A DNA stretch of 56,458 nucleotides. Origin: an uncultured Pseudomonadota bacterium. Lineage in GTDB: Bacteria > Pseudomonadota > Gammaproteobacteria > Steroidobacterales > Steroidobacteraceae. The position numbers and the translations under genes are program-made. Shown here one piece after another: positions 1-8,986 of this stretch (the stretch's first letter is position 1; each line of letters opens with the position of its first letter). The DNA lies in NCBI GenBank assembly GCA_903927005.1, contig CAIYLH010000102.1, forward strand, positions 1-56,458. The letters are read 5' to 3'. The notes beneath the pieces are model-generated. The model was not told the DNA's origin and did no database searches. It saw nothing but the letters and a program-made list of their open reading frames with translations.

Positions 1-43
1 AGGCTACTTACGCCGACCAGTTCGATCGTTCGAGGCGCTGCGG

Positions 44-583
44 ATGACGCCCTGCTCAGACCTTCACTACCGTAGGTGCGAACCGCAGGACGAAACGCTA
101 CTGCGTCGCGTTGCGATCGGTTGCTACACGCCTTACTACCACGACCTGTGGGAGCCAGGCGGAATGGCGGCGTACCTCGAATCTATATACGCGCCTCCCC
201 GTATCGCGGCTGAATTAGTCGATCCGAACCTTCGTTACGAGATTGCATACCTCGCAGGTGAGCCGGTGGGCTTCTCGAAGTACCACTTTCGCTGCGACCG
301 CGACGAAATAATTAACGCCGCCTATCTCGAACGCGTTTACGTTGCACCCGCGGTCATTGGTACCGGCGTTGGTCGTTGCCTAATCGAAAGGATGATCGAC
401 ACCGCACGTAGCCAGGCGCGTGAGTGGATATGGTTGCAGGCAATGTCCGATGCAGCAAAGCCCCTCGAGCGTTACCGCGACATGGGATTTACACAGTGCG
501 GCCAGCATCGCCTTGAATTGCCAAGAGTCCGCGCAACGAAATCCGCAATGCTAGTGATGCGGCTAAGGCTCACCGCAGGATAA
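44..583 (+). CDS. GNAT-family N-acetyltransferase
   Basis: The 179-residue protein looks like a GCN5-related acetyltransferase, which would move an acetyl group from acetyl-CoA to an amine. The acetyl-CoA pyrophosphate loop is visible as IGTGVG at residues 105-110 after the beta strand LERVYVAP, and a late aromatic stretch LERYRDMGF matches the usual C-terminal part of the fold. Length is typical of single-domain GNATs. The substrate cannot be told from the sequence. The gene reads toward the relaxase gene about 200 bp downstream, and the first 43 bases of the window hold nothing recognisable. The start is the first ATG and has no strong ribosome binding site. Confidence 0.85.
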   Translation: MTPCSDLHYRRCEPQDETLLRRVAIGCYTPYYHDLWEPGGMAAYLESIYAPPRIAAELVDPNLRYEIAYLAGEPVGFSKYHFRCDRDEIINAAYLERVYVAPAVIGTGVGRCLIERMIDTARSQAREWIWLQAMSDAAKPLERYRDMGFTQCGQHRLELPRVRATKSAMLVMRLRLTAG

Positions 584-706
584 TTCCTGAGGCAGCAGAA
601 TTTTCCGAAACGTTGGCACATTCTTGCGTTAACGCGCCAGTTTTGTGGCTCGCGAAAAACAGCTCACGCGATGACGATGACCGTTCCAGACGACATCCGG
701 ATGTTC

Positions 707-750
707 GCTGGCGCATGACGCGCCAGCTCCGGATCTCGCGCCGTGCGCCT
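707..750 (+). other. Candidate origin of transfer (oriT) hairpin
   Basis: A perfect 8-bp inverted repeat (GCTGGCGC at 707-714, GCGCCAGC at 720-727) with a 5-base loop lies about 60 bp upstream of the relaxase start. About 16 bases after it is TGCGCC (744-749), which resembles the TGCGCC core near the nick of IncQ/RSF1010-type oriT sites. MobQ relaxases usually act on such an inverted repeat plus nearby nick site next to their own gene. The motif match is short, so this is a candidate only; an operator for the relaxase gene is the alternative. Confidence 0.35.
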
Positions 751-786
751 GCGTGCCGCGGCAGTTGTGCTGCCAGGAACGGCGAC

Positions 787-1617
787 ATGAGCATCATGTT
801 TTTCAAGGTTCGCTCGCTCTCGCGAGCGAAGGGCGGCAATGCTGTCGCGAAGTCAGCCTATATTTCTCGTGAAAAGATCGCCGACTATAGAAATAATCAG
901 GCGCATGACTATCGGCGAACGCCAGGACTTCAACACAGCGAGATATTTGTTCCAGAAACGCTTTCGCCGCAGGCACACGAATGGGCCGCCGATCGAACCC
1001 GGTTGTGGAATGCGGCCGAAGCCGCTGAGCGGAGGGTAAACTCCCGTGTCGGCCGCGAATATACGATAGCGTTGCCTCATGAGCTTGGTCCTGAGGTTCG
1101 CCGCGAGCTCGCCCGAGATTTCGCTCGTGGCATCTCCGAGCGATATGGCGTTGCTGTTGATCTTGCAGTCCACGGACCGACACGCCGTGGCGATCCCCGC
1201 AATCATCACATGCATGTTCTGGCAAGCACGCGCGAGCTTACAGAGGATGGATTTGGAGCAAAGGCTACGATGGAGTTGAGCTCCGACCGAAGACGAATGC
1301 TGGGGCTTTCTCACGTCACGGTTGAATATAAAGACTTACGAAAGATGTGGGCTGGCCTTGCCAACGAACGCCTACTAGAGGCCGCCGTTGATCAAAGACT
1401 CGAACCGCGTTCGCGGGCCTCCCTGATGCGGTCGGCTGCTGAGAACGCGGCCGAAATGGCGTTACAGACTGACGGCGATAGTTCGCTCGTTGCGGTGCAG
1501 CGACGCGGAGTGGACCGATGGCTGGCGCTGCGCCAGGAGCGCGAGCTCGGGCAGTCGCAAGGACGGAGTGTCGGGCGTGATCTGGTCCGTAACCTGGATA
1601 ACGCGTTGGAACTGTAG
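787..1617 (+). CDS. MobA/MobL (MobQ-type) relaxase
   Basis: From the ATG at 787 this encodes 276 residues of a MobA/MobL relaxase, the enzyme that nicks oriT and covalently carries the DNA strand into the recipient. The N-terminus MSIMFFKVRSLSRAKGGNAV, the motif SAYIS with candidate catalytic Tyr25, and the metal-binding histidine cluster NHHMHVL (H140, H141, H143) are family hallmarks. The open frame extends upstream to 613, but that part is arginine-rich and shows no homology-like pattern, so 787 is preferred. No helicase or primase domain follows, and the protein is rather short for the family. It pairs logically with the VirD4 coupling protein and VirB channel downstream. Confidence 0.85.
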   Translation: MSIMFFKVRSLSRAKGGNAVAKSAYISREKIADYRNNQAHDYRRTPGLQHSEIFVPETLSPQAHEWAADRTRLWNAAEAAERRVNSRVGREYTIALPHELGPEVRRELARDFARGISERYGVAVDLAVHGPTRRGDPRNHHMHVLASTRELTEDGFGAKATMELSSDRRRMLGLSHVTVEYKDLRKMWAGLANERLLEAAVDQRLEPRSRASLMRSAAENAAEMALQTDGDSSLVAVQRRGVDRWLALRQERELGQSQGRSVGRDLVRNLDNALEL

Positions 1618-1683
1618 GGCCTGTTTGCCTGAGGCTCCTCAGCGGATGGGAGGGACCTGTCATCGGGTGCTGTCAACGACTGA

Positions 1684-1860
1684 CTAGGCTGGGATCTTCG
1701 GGACTTCCTCCAGCACGCGCACGGCCCCGGCTTTGCCAGTGCCCTGCAGGCGCCGGATCTCCCATTCCTGGCTGACCCTCTTCGTTAATAGCCGGCTGTA
1801 TGGGGTACACAAGCAGCAGCTGGTACGTGAATAGAGATGGGTCGCTGGAGGAGGGCGCAT
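1684..1860 (-). CDS. Small hypothetical ORF (58 aa)
   Basis: Between the relaxase and the DUF5710 gene an antisense frame encodes 58 residues. Its second half (LLTKRVSQEWEIRRL, then LEEVPKIPA before the stop) looks like the C-terminal tail of a real protein, while its first half is less convincing. It may be the remnant of a longer gene whose 5' part is gone. I recognise no family. The rest of the 270-bp gap (1618-1888) shows nothing else. Confidence 0.25.
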   Translation of the reverse strand: MRPPPATHLYSRTSCCLCTPYSRLLTKRVSQEWEIRRLQGTGKAGAVRVLEEVPKIPA

Positions 1861-1888
1861 CAGCGCCGCTCAGTACTGAAAAGACACC

Positions 1889-2506
1889 CTAGAAAACTTT
1901 CATTTCCTCGAAGAGCGCGACGCCGAACGAATAGCTACCACATACCGCGCCAAATTCTTCCGCCACATGAAGAAGGGTCACCTGTCTTGCGTCTTCTTCC
2001 GTAAAAGCAAGAAAGCCCATGCCGGGCTCGCAGAACACCTCGTTGTCATCGAACTCTGCGCCACAGTGCTCACAGTAATTGAGCCAGCCGTAAGAGCCGT
2101 CGGAAGATAAGCCCAGTCGATAGTTGAGAGTTAGAGCCCGTACTCGTATGGCAACGGTGGGGGTGAGCCGTTCGATCGAGCAAAGTAGTGACGGCTCGTC
2201 ACCCACTTCCCATTCGTCCTCGCCCTCGTCCTCGCCGACATTCAGTAGCGTATGCCCCGCTGGGAGGATGAACCCGTGAACGCGGCTGGATTGCACACAC
2301 TTTGGGCAGCTGTGGACCGATGCTGCAATAAAGTACGCCGGCGAACGGACGTTGAGTAATGTTTGATCCGCCATCCACATTGTGAAGGGAGCGGGGTCCA
2401 CGCCCTCCGGAACGAACCACGTTCGTACTTGGGGGTCCCACTGGCCGCCGCGTGCTTTCACCTCATTCTTGTCGCAGAACGGAACCTGCAGAATAATCCG
2501 TGCCAT
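1889..2506 (-). CDS. DUF5710-domain protein with paired cysteines
   Basis: The 205-residue protein starts with a DUF5710 domain: MARIILQVPFCDKNEVKARG and then W-x5-W over roughly residues 1-45. This small domain is common on plasmids and integrative elements and is often attached to DNA-processing proteins. Two CxxC pairs follow (CPKC near residue 68 and CEHC near residue 146) that could form one split zinc ribbon. Function is unknown. The gene is co-oriented with the exonuclease gene 107 bp upstream, and both sit inside the conjugation module, suggesting accessory roles in plasmid maintenance or transfer (inference). Confidence 0.7.
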   Translation of the reverse strand: MARIILQVPFCDKNEVKARGGQWDPQVRTWFVPEGVDPAPFTMWMADQTLLNVRSPAYFIAASVHSCPKCVQSSRVHGFILPAGHTLLNVGEDEGEDEWEVGDEPSLLCSIERLTPTVAIRVRALTLNYRLGLSSDGSYGWLNYCEHCGAEFDDNEVFCEPGMGFLAFTEEDARQVTLLHVAEEFGAVCGSYSFGVALFEEMKVF

Positions 2507-2612
2507 ACGAGTCGCCTCCGAGGACTTTTTCTCGTAGGTGAGTCTCTCTTGCGCCCGGTGCGCCGGTCACGCGGTATATCTAGCGGGAACAACCAGAAAT
2601 GGCGCGCTGCCG

Positions 2613-3539
2613 CTAGATGACCCGCGGCTTCCGCGGGCCGGGTCGGCCCGAAAACCGCAGCCGGGAGTCGAGAACTTCGACTTCTATCTGCGCAGCGCGA
2701 CCGCCGTACACAGCGGCCTTGAGCCATTCACTCTCATCCTTTGCGACGGCCTTCGGTACTACGCGGTGCCAGCACCGCCGTGTGGCCTCCCAGCGGTAGC
2801 CTCGCTCGCGCAGCACGTCCTTTGTGTCGAACGGCGAGCCTGTTGCCCAAAGGCGCAGCGCCGGCTCGCTCGCAGCCTCCAGTAGTCGCTGCAGGCCGGT
2901 CTTGCCCGATTTGGGTAGCGGCTTGCGAAGTAGTTCAAGCAACGCACGGCAGTCAACCTCGCTGCGATGCGCATCATAGAAAAATCCAGAAACCCAGCAA
3001 AGGTATTCCAGTTTTGCACCCCGGAATCCCTCCTCCGACCAGGGGATCTGCTCAAGGGAGCAACCCCACGGGAGGTTTGCGAATAAAGGCATCCTGCTTT
3101 CCAGGAAAGGACGGTCGAAGGACGCGTTGTGCGCTATGACGAGCGTGACACCCTGCATTATTGCGGCGATTCTCTGCTCGTCCAGTTGCTTTCCCGAAAC
3201 CATTTCGTCAGTGATGCCGTGAATTTCCGTCGATTCAGGCGGAATCGCGAAGCCGGGGTCCTCGAGCCCTGAATAGACGTCGACGATGCGAAGTAGCCGA
3301 CCGCTCTCGACTTCAAATTCGAAGCGGACGATGCCGACCTCGATGATCTTGTCCTGACCCTGGTTGGTACCAGTGGTTTCGGTGTCAATCACCGCCGCGA
3401 TGCCGGTTGGGCCGCCACTGCCAGCGTCGAAGTTAGAGCGAATCTCCAGTCGCTGCAGGATCCGATAGTCGGGATGGGCCTTCAGCAAGGCGAATGCAGC
3501 CGTGACCGATGGGTCGACGGTTGTCGCGATATTTTCCAT
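2613..3539 (-). CDS. DnaQ-like DEDDh 3'-5' exonuclease
   Basis: The 308-residue protein carries a DEDDh exonuclease domain. Motif I is VIDTETTGT near residue 51, followed by IHGITDEMV, motif II VIAHNASFDRPFLE and motif III AHRSEVDCRALLEL. This fold resembles the DNA polymerase III epsilon subunit and removes nucleotides from 3' ends. After it comes a small module, VLRERGYRW followed by W, which resembles the DUF5710 motif of the neighbouring protein. It is divergent from virD4 across a 180-bp gap. Mobile elements often carry such nucleases, but the exact role (repair, strand processing or defence evasion) is not shown. Confidence 0.85.
   Translation of the reverse strand: MENIATTVDPSVTAAFALLKAHPDYRILQRLEIRSNFDAGSGGPTGIAAVIDTETTGTNQGQDKIIEVGIVRFEFEVESGRLLRIVDVYSGLEDPGFAIPPESTEIHGITDEMVSGKQLDEQRIAAIMQGVTLVIAHNASFDRPFLESRMPLFANLPWGCSLEQIPWSEEGFRGAKLEYLCWVSGFFYDAHRSEVDCRALLELLRKPLPKSGKTGLQRLLEAASEPALRLWATGSPFDTKDVLRERGYRWEATRRCWHRVVPKAVAKDESEWLKAAVYGGRAAQIEVEVLDSRLRFSGRPGPRKPRVI
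2621..2637. repeat. Perfect GC inverted repeat at 3' end of exonuclease gene
   Basis: CCCGCGG (2621-2627), loop CTT, CCGCGGG (2631-2637) forms a perfect 7-bp hairpin inside the last codons of the exonuclease gene. It could act in transcription termination or RNA stability, but no T-run follows on either strand. Confidence 0.4.
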
Positions 3540-3719
3540 GTTGCACCTAAACCGTTAATTTCGACCGAGCTATATGTGAATTCTTACCCTCCAGCGTACG
3601 AGCGCACGTCGACGCCGGCAAGCACATCGGCAGAGTTCGTTGGAAAGGTGCCGAATTTAGGTAAACCAGTTAGGAATAGTGGCTGCGCCAAGCGTTAGAT
3701 CCAATGACAATCTCCATTC

Positions 3720-5273
3720 ATGCACCACCTATCCCTGACCGATTTGCTGGTGAATTATGCATTGACCCTTGTCGGGGGCGTGATCGGCCTAACGATATGG
3801 CGTACGCCCCGCTGGCGAATGGTCCTGATGCCTTTAGTTGCTGTGCCGGTCGCCGCGGCAGTCGTGCTTGCCGGCCGTCTGCTGCTATCTCTACCGTCAT
3901 TGCATCTGCAGGTCATGGGGACAGCAGGAACGCGTCTGTGCATCGCTACGGTATGCGTCGTCGCGGGCTTCCTTTGCGCGATCCGCCACTGGACTGGTCG
4001 TGCACAGCCCAAGGTGCTTCGAGGCGCTCGCGTCCTAGAGGTTCCGGCTCAGCCCGATGGCCTTTTTGGGAGTCAAAAAAACACGCTGCGACTCGGTGGC
4101 CACCGGGTGCCTCCTGGAGACGAGGGAAAGCATTTCAAGATTTTGGGTACTACCGGAACCGGGAAAACTACCGCGATTTCACTCTTGCTCGAGGGCGCTC
4201 TGGAGCGAGGTGACAGAGCGGTAATTGCGGACCCTGATGGTGTGTTTCTGAAAAGATTTTTCGATGAAAGTCGGGGCGACCAAATACTCGGGCCGCTGCA
4301 CCCTCAGTCTTCCCGCTGGGATCTGTTTGCGGAGGTGCGCCATGTGCAGGACGCCGATGGAATCGCTCGCGCGCTGGTGCCAGATCAAGCCGGGGATGAT
4401 CGCACCTGGCGCTCCTACGCCAGGGTTCTCGTCAGCAGCACGATCCGACAACTTATTGTTGCGCAGTGCCCAGACCTCGCGGAACTTCACCGACTTGTGA
4501 CGGTGGCCCCGGTGGAGGAACTTCGGGATCTCCTAGATGGCACACCCGCAGCGGCTTATCTGACCGACAATAACGCCCGCTTCTTTGCCTCGGTACGAGC
4601 GATAACGAGCTCCGAGTTGGCATCACTGGAGCTGGTCGCAAGCCAGCGGGTTAATGGCACGTTGTCAGTACGGGAGTGGGTAGACGAGGGCTCAGGAAAA
4701 GCTGCCTCCGGGGTGCTTTTTCTGCCTTATAAAGCGTCTCATCTGGCAACGGTGCGCGGTTTGATAGCCTGTTGGTTGCGCATTGCGCTGTTCGAGACCA
4801 TGGAGCAGAAGCACGATGCGCCGCCGCTGTGGTTCATTGTCGACGAGTTGGATTCTCTCGGCACAATTGATGGCCTGAAGGACGCGCTTACCCGCGTCAG
4901 GAAATATGGAGGCCGTTGCGTGCTGGGCATGCAGAGCATCGCCCAACTTACGGGTAACTACGGCGGGCCGACAGCCCAGACCATTGTCGAGAATTGTGGC
5001 AACACGTTGCTGCTGCGGTGCTCGGCCTCCGAAAATGGCGGGACAGCGAGATTTGCCTCCGCACTAATAGGTGATCGCGAAGTGCTGCGGACCCAGATAA
5101 GCCGAACCCGACCGGGCCTGTTCGGAAAGCACGATCCGTCGCAAAGCGCGACGCTGCAACAGCACATCGAACGGGCAGTTTTGCCAGCCCAGATAGAACA
5201 GCTACCGGATTTGCACGGCTACCTGAAGTTTGCGTCGATGCCTGAATGGCGCCGAGTCGTCATATTGTCCTAG
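3720..5273 (+). CDS. virD4: VirD4/TrwB-type type IV coupling protein
   Basis: The 517-residue inner-membrane ATPase links the relaxase-DNA complex to the type IV secretion channel. Two or three N-terminal hydrophobic segments (about residues 12-28, 35-58 and 70-88) are followed by the TrwB DNA-binding ATPase domain. Its Walker A motif is GTTGTGKTT at residues 143-151, followed by RGDRAVIADPDG. Walker B (WFIVDELDSLG) lies near residue 370. Length and domain order fit TrwB rather than the larger TraG/VirD4 forms. The start has no clear ribosome binding site. Its stop codon overlaps by 4 bp with that of the convergent efflux operon. Confidence 0.9.
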   Translation: MHHLSLTDLLVNYALTLVGGVIGLTIWRTPRWRMVLMPLVAVPVAAAVVLAGRLLLSLPSLHLQVMGTAGTRLCIATVCVVAGFLCAIRHWTGRAQPKVLRGARVLEVPAQPDGLFGSQKNTLRLGGHRVPPGDEGKHFKILGTTGTGKTTAISLLLEGALERGDRAVIADPDGVFLKRFFDESRGDQILGPLHPQSSRWDLFAEVRHVQDADGIARALVPDQAGDDRTWRSYARVLVSSTIRQLIVAQCPDLAELHRLVTVAPVEELRDLLDGTPAAAYLTDNNARFFASVRAITSSELASLELVASQRVNGTLSVREWVDEGSGKAASGVLFLPYKASHLATVRGLIACWLRIALFETMEQKHDAPPLWFIVDELDSLGTIDGLKDALTRVRKYGGRCVLGMQSIAQLTGNYGGPTAQTIVENCGNTLLLRCSASENGGTARFASALIGDREVLRTQISRTRPGLFGKHDPSQSATLQQHIERAVLPAQIEQLPDLHGYLKFASMPEWRRVVILS

Positions 5274-6742
5274 GGCTGCTGCCAGCCGCCGCCGAGGCCT
5301 TTGCTGAGCGCTATGAAGCTCGTTGCGAGATCTACCGATCCGATCAATTGCTGCTCCCTGGCGTCGTCGGTGGCACGCTCAGCCGACAGCAGCTCCAGCG
5401 TCGAAATATCGCCGACGGCGTGGCGTTGGCGAATCACCAGTAGATGCGCCTTGCGTGCGGAGGCAACACCCTCGAGGGCCTCAATTCGCCTGCGGGCGGC
5501 ACCGTAGCGGACGATGCCTGATTCTGCCTCTGCGACTGCCTGCAGCACGGTGGCGCGGTACATCGCAACTGTAGCGTCCAGATCTGCCTGAGACGCTCTG
5601 ACGCCGCTGCGCAGCCTGCCGCCGGCCAACAGCGGCAGGGTGAGTTGTGGCGCTATGGTCCAGTAGCGGCTGGCTGCGCTCGTCAAATCCCCGCTCCCGA
5701 TGGAGTCCAGCCCCGCCGCACCGACCAGCGAAAGTCGCGGAAACTGCGCCGCAACGGCGGCGCCAACTGCGGCGGTGGCGCCGGCCAAGTCCCGTTCCGC
5801 CCGCCTGATATCTGGACGCCGTCGCAGGAGATCGGTGGGTAGTCCGATGGGAATGCCCTGCGGCGCGACAGGGACTGCCGCGGCACGGCCTAGTTGGGAG
5901 CGCAGCGCCTCGACGGTCTCGCCGGTAAGCGCGACAAGGGCGAATAGCGCTGGTTCGACGGCGCCATCTGCCGCCGCCACTGCCGCAGTCGCAGTGCGCT
6001 GCTCGACCACTGCCTGAAGGACTTCTGCATCTCCGACCAGTCCGGCGTCGCGCTGCAGCTGCACCAGCCGAAGCGCCTGTTCAGTGTATGACTCCCGCGT
6101 CGTCGCAATTTCCAAGCGCTGCGTCGCTCCGCGAAACGTGACGTAGCTTGTTGCGACCTCGGCGGCAATGACTAGCCGCGCGTCGTTGCGGGTTTCCTCC
6201 GCGCTACCTAAACGTGCGACGGCTGTCTGAATCTCGTGCCGCGTATGACCCGCCAGATCGATCTCCCACGAGGCATCCAGGCCCACCCGGTAGTCCGTAA
6301 ACTCCGTCGTCGATGGTGTGAAAGGCATCAACGCGAGGTTCTCGCCATTTCGGCTGAGCTTGTCGTCAGAGACACGTGCACTGGCATTTGCCGCAGGAAT
6401 TCCTGCTGCGCGTGCGATCACGATTCCCTCGCGACTGCGCCGTACCCGAGCCTCTGCGGCCGCGAGCTGTGGATTGTCCCGCAGCGCACGCTCAATCAAG
6501 CCATCGAGTAACGGATCATTGAAGGAGTGCCACCAGCTGTCCTGTGGCGATGACGTCGTTACCCCGGGAGCTGCGCTCGCGAACGCCGCGGGAGCGGAGT
6601 CCCGGCTCGGCGGGCCACGGTAGGTCGGGCCGACAGCACATGCGCAGAGCGTAACCGCCGTGACCGCTCCGAGCATCGGCAGGCCTGCTCCGGCCAGTCG
6701 CCGAAAGGATGAAATAGGGGTGGACATGCCTCGCAACTCCAT
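5270..6742 (-). CDS. NodT-family outer-membrane efflux lipoprotein
   Basis: The 490-residue TolC-like protein would be the outer-membrane channel of the efflux pump encoded upstream. It has a lipoprotein signal ending in TLCAC, followed by the typical AVGPTY start of mature NodT/OprM proteins. Two outer-membrane-efflux repeats follow, and the segment PTDLLRRRPDIRRAERDL is characteristic of this family. An internal ATG at 6727 is an alternative start and gives a more usual signal peptide. It is the last gene of the tetR-ybhGFSR-like operon. The E. coli ybhGFSR cluster does not include its own outer-membrane channel, so this operon encodes a self-sufficient pump. Confidence 0.9.
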   Translation of the reverse strand: MELRGMSTPISSFRRLAGAGLPMLGAVTAVTLCACAVGPTYRGPPSRDSAPAAFASAAPGVTTSSPQDSWWHSFNDPLLDGLIERALRDNPQLAAAEARVRRSREGIVIARAAGIPAANASARVSDDKLSRNGENLALMPFTPSTTEFTDYRVGLDASWEIDLAGHTRHEIQTAVARLGSAEETRNDARLVIAAEVATSYVTFRGATQRLEIATTRESYTEQALRLVQLQRDAGLVGDAEVLQAVVEQRTATAAVAAADGAVEPALFALVALTGETVEALRSQLGRAAAVPVAPQGIPIGLPTDLLRRRPDIRRAERDLAGATAAVGAAVAAQFPRLSLVGAAGLDSIGSGDLTSAASRYWTIAPQLTLPLLAGGRLRSGVRASQADLDATVAMYRATVLQAVAEAESGIVRYGAARRRIEALEGVASARKAHLLVIRQRHAVGDISTLELLSAERATDDAREQQLIGSVDLATSFIALSKGLGGGWQQP

Positions 6743-7849
6743 TTAGGCAACACGACGCCGGAACATCCAATAGCCCGACGTCATCGTGCACACGGTGATC
6801 AAGAGCAGTGGCCAGAGATTCGGCCAGACCGTCGTGAAGTGGTGCCCCTTCAGGAAGATGCCTTTCACGATCACGATAAAATGTGTCAATGGATCTATCC
6901 AACTCAGCAGTTGGAACGGTAAAGGCATGTTTTCGACTGGTCCAATAAAGCCAGAGAGCATGACCGCCGGAACGATGAACGTGAACACACCGAGGAACGC
7001 TTGTTGCTGTGTTTCGCAGATCGACGAAATGAACAGACCAAAGCCTGCCAACGACAACGCGTAGAACAGCATGCTCAGGTAGAGCAGGGCGACCGATCCC
7101 AGAAACGGGACGCCGTAGAGGAATACCGCCGCAAGTGTAATAACTGTCGCCTGCCCAAACGCGATGATCAGCGCTGGAATGGTCTTTCCAACCATGATCT
7201 GCCCCGCGGTAAACGGTGAAACCAGCAGCTGGTCCAGTGTGCCCTGCTCACGCTCCCGTGCGACGGAAAGCGCTGTTACGATCAAGCTCCCAAGGGTGGT
7301 GATGATCGCCACGAGGACGGGAAGCATGAACCAGCGGTACTCGAGATTTGGGTTGTAGCGGTGGCGTATGACAAGGCCCCCCGCCACAGGCTGGCCACGA
7401 GCGATGGAAAGCTCCGCGCTGTATCCTTCGATCACTGCCTGGGCGTAGCCAGTGGCGATCTGTGCACTGTTCGAGCGCCGCCCGTCAATAACGGCGAGAA
7501 TTTTGGCAGTCCGACCGGCCGCAATAGACCGCGAGAAGTCGCTGGGAATCTCCAGGGCCAGTAGCGCGTCCTGTCGGTCTATGACCTCGGATAGTGCTGG
7601 CTGACTGTGGACTGTCAAAACGACTGGAAACGCGTGTGCTCTGGAAAGTCGGTGCACCAGCTCAATCGAGGCCGCGCCATCATCCTGGTTGAAGATGGCC
7701 AGTGTCGCGTTCTTAACCTCCAGGGTGGCAGCGAATGGGAAAAGAACCAGCTGCAGCACGACCGGCAGTACCAGCAGCCTGCGACTCTGCGGGTCGCGAA
7801 ACGCGAGTTGCAGCTCCTTTCTGATGAGGGTTAATAGGCGCGCTAGCAT
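6743..7849 (-). CDS. ybhR: ABC-2 type permease, YbhR-like
   Basis: The 368-residue inner-membrane permease matches E. coli YbhR in length. It has one N-terminal transmembrane segment, a large periplasmic loop (about residues 45-175) and a C-terminal bundle of about five segments typical of ABC2_membrane_3 exporters. The conserved cytoplasmic stretch EREQGTLDQLLVSP around residue 205 is the ATPase-coupling region. It lies 3 bp from the second permease gene and should form a heterodimer with it. Exported substrates are probably drugs or other toxic compounds, inferred from the YbhGFSR family. Confidence 0.88.
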   Translation of the reverse strand: MLARLLTLIRKELQLAFRDPQSRRLLVLPVVLQLVLFPFAATLEVKNATLAIFNQDDGAASIELVHRLSRAHAFPVVLTVHSQPALSEVIDRQDALLALEIPSDFSRSIAAGRTAKILAVIDGRRSNSAQIATGYAQAVIEGYSAELSIARGQPVAGGLVIRHRYNPNLEYRWFMLPVLVAIITTLGSLIVTALSVAREREQGTLDQLLVSPFTAGQIMVGKTIPALIIAFGQATVITLAAVFLYGVPFLGSVALLYLSMLFYALSLAGFGLFISSICETQQQAFLGVFTFIVPAVMLSGFIGPVENMPLPFQLLSWIDPLTHFIVIVKGIFLKGHHFTTVWPNLWPLLLITVCTMTSGYWMFRRRVA

Positions 7850-7852
7850 GGC

Positions 7853-8986
7853 TCAGTCCAGTCTTCGTGCGGTTTTGAGCGCTGTAAGGCCGAGAAACAA
7901 AGTGGCCGACAGGAGCAGAAAGATCAGGTCTTCGAGTAGCACGTGGGCGACGAAGCCGGCCTGAAAGAGGGTCTGCAGTGCGCTGACGAAGTAGCGGGCC
8001 GGGATCAGGTAGGTCACCGCCTGGATAGGAAGCGGCATGCTAGAGACCTCGTAGACGAAGCCCGACAAAATGGTGGCTGGCAGGAACGCGGCGTTCAGAG
8101 CCGCCTGCGCTGCATCGAATTGGTTGCGCGTAATCGTCGAAAGTAGGAGCCCCAGCCCCAGCGAGCTGCCGAGAAAAAGGCTCGTATAAAGTATGAGCAG
8201 CAACAGCGAGCCGCGAAATGGAACCTGGAATAGCCAAATACTGATGGTGAGGCAAAGCAGCATCGATGCGATGCCAAGTACATAGTAAGGAAGCACTTTC
8301 GATAGGAGAAACTCAGTTTTCGTTACAGGCGTCGACAGCAGCGCTTCCATGGTGCCGCACTCCCACTCTCGGGCGATGACCAGAGAGGTTAGCATCGCAC
8401 CGATGATGGTCATGATGATCGCGATCGATCCCGGAATAATGAAGTTGCGGCTGGTTGCGGCGGGATTGAACCAGTATCTGGGTACGACGACGATCGCCGC
8501 CCCGACCGTAGCCGCGCGGTCCTGTGTCCGCTGGAAGAACCAGCTTCGCCATGCTGCGCTGAGGTATGAAGCCACAAAGTTCGCGGTATTGGGTTCGGCG
8601 CCGTCGGTGATGACTTCCAGTGGCGCCTGCGATCCTGTTTTTTGCACGCGGGTGCCGAAGTCCGACGGAATGATTGCCATGCCCCGAATCGCGCCGGAAT
8701 CCAGCCATTGATCAAGCTCCTCACGAGAACCCGCCAGGCGCGTCTCCAGATACGGAGAAGACGTTAGCAGCAGCGCGAAGCTGGTCGCTTCTGCGCTGTT
8801 GTCTTCGACAAGAACGCCGAGACGAACGCGCGATGCGTCCAGGTTAACGCCGTAGCCAAATATCACCAGTAGTACGATTGGTAGTATGAACGCGATGATG
8901 ATGCTCGATGGATCGCGGACGATCTGGAATACCTCCTTGCGGCAGAGTGCGACCAGCCGGCGTAGCGATAGTGAGCGAATTGTCAT
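7853..8986 (-). CDS. ybhS: ABC-2 type permease, YbhS-like
   Basis: The 377-residue permease has exactly the length of E. coli YbhS. It shows an N-terminal membrane helix (FILPIVLLVIFGYGVNLD), a periplasmic domain, a coupling stretch EWECGTMEALLSTPVT and five further hydrophobic segments. It partners the adjacent YbhR-like permease and the two-domain ATPase. Its start overlaps the ATPase stop by 4 bp, so translation is likely coupled. Confidence 0.88.
   Translation of the reverse strand: MTIRSLSLRRLVALCRKEVFQIVRDPSSIIIAFILPIVLLVIFGYGVNLDASRVRLGVLVEDNSAEATSFALLLTSSPYLETRLAGSREELDQWLDSGAIRGMAIIPSDFGTRVQKTGSQAPLEVITDGAEPNTANFVASYLSAAWRSWFFQRTQDRAATVGAAIVVVPRYWFNPAATSRNFIIPGSIAIIMTIIGAMLTSLVIAREWECGTMEALLSTPVTKTEFLLSKVLPYYVLGIASMLLCLTISIWLFQVPFRGSLLLLILYTSLFLGSSLGLGLLLSTITRNQFDAAQAALNAAFLPATILSGFVYEVSSMPLPIQAVTYLIPARYFVSALQTLFQAGFVAHVLLEDLIFLLLSATLFLGLTALKTARRLD

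Noticed and set aside
613-786. Upstream extension of the relaxase frame (58 extra residues)
   Set aside because: Arginine-rich, not relaxase-like, and it covers the inverted repeat; the family start MSIMFFKVR is at 787.
3704-4213. 169-residue frame at the start of virD4
   Set aside because: Alternative frame of the coupling-protein gene with no domain pattern.
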